The notes beneath the pieces are model-generated. The model saw only the letters and a program-made list of their open reading frames with translations. It made no database searches and had not been told where the DNA came from. This document shows, one piece after another, positions 13,783 to 13,785 of a stretch of 13,785 bases of DNA. The DNA lies in contig NZ_CAHJWD020000269.1 in assembly GCF_903642095.1 (NCBI RefSeq), positions 1 to 13,785 on the forward strand, written 5' to 3'. Made by a program: the position numbers and the translations under genes. Each line of letters opens with the position of its first letter. Within the stretch, counting starts at the first letter, position 1. This stretch comes from Bathymodiolus brooksi thiotrophic gill symbiont. GTDB taxonomy: Bacteria > Pseudomonadota > Gammaproteobacteria > PS1 > Pseudothioglobaceae.

Positions 13783-13785
13783 ATT

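Noticed and set aside
1..13785. CRISPR array, integrase or intact insertion sequence
   Set aside because: No regularly spaced direct repeats, no DDE/tyrosine recombinase motifs and no terminal inverted repeats flanking a transposase frame were seen.

Overview
The window is AT-rich chromosomal DNA from a gammaproteobacterium. RecR, YbaB, DnaX, GloA, RodA, MltB, PBP5 and GltX all have gammaproteobacterial-type sequences, and the single-stranded look of the genome (low GC, many A/T homopolymers, tight operons) fits the SUP05/Thioglobus group of sulfur oxidisers and their mussel or clam symbionts. That assignment is an inference; there is no rRNA marker here. An RHS/YD-repeat toxin fragment at the left edge fits mussel symbionts, which are known to carry many such genes.

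Layout. (1) 1-980, minus strand: the C-terminal part of an RHS/YD-repeat protein, with its 5' part missing and its 3' end cut by the window edge. (2) About 980-1282: a gene-poor gap. (3) 1283-1894, minus: a SAM methyltransferase. (4) 2068-2457, plus: gloA, converging on recR. (5) 2467-5140, minus: 4.5S RNA gene (ffs)-dnaX-ybaB-recR, the same order as in many bacteria including Bacillus. (6) 5161-11242, minus: a seven-gene run, Mth938-like protein-rodA-mltB-dacA-dat-amgK-murU, with overlaps or gaps of a few bases. (7) 11372-13197, plus: a Sel1-repeat protein and gltX, overlapping by 4 bases and divergent from the murein run. (8) 13198-13785: a decayed short gene, a compact palindromic repeat element (REP/MITE type) and a terminator-like hairpin.

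How the genes work together. Region 6 reads as one cell-wall unit. RodA polymerises septal-independent (elongation) glycan, MltB cuts glycan, and PBP5 trims D-Ala from stem peptides. The D-amino acid transaminase can interconvert D-Ala and D-Glu. AmgK and MurU return MurNAc to UDP-MurNAc without de novo synthesis. Region 5 supplies the clamp loader and recombination-repair genes plus the SRP RNA.

Most notable signals: an A9 run in dnaX exactly at the end of the clamp-loader core, where either frameshift stops within four codons; AmgK-MurU embedded in the rodA-dacA operon in place of genes usually found there; the truncated PPC-RHS fusion whose variable toxin tip must lie just outside the window; and the decayed gene next to a 65-bp paired-palindrome element. 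I found no clear new multi-gene system, CRISPR array, tRNA or intact transposase.
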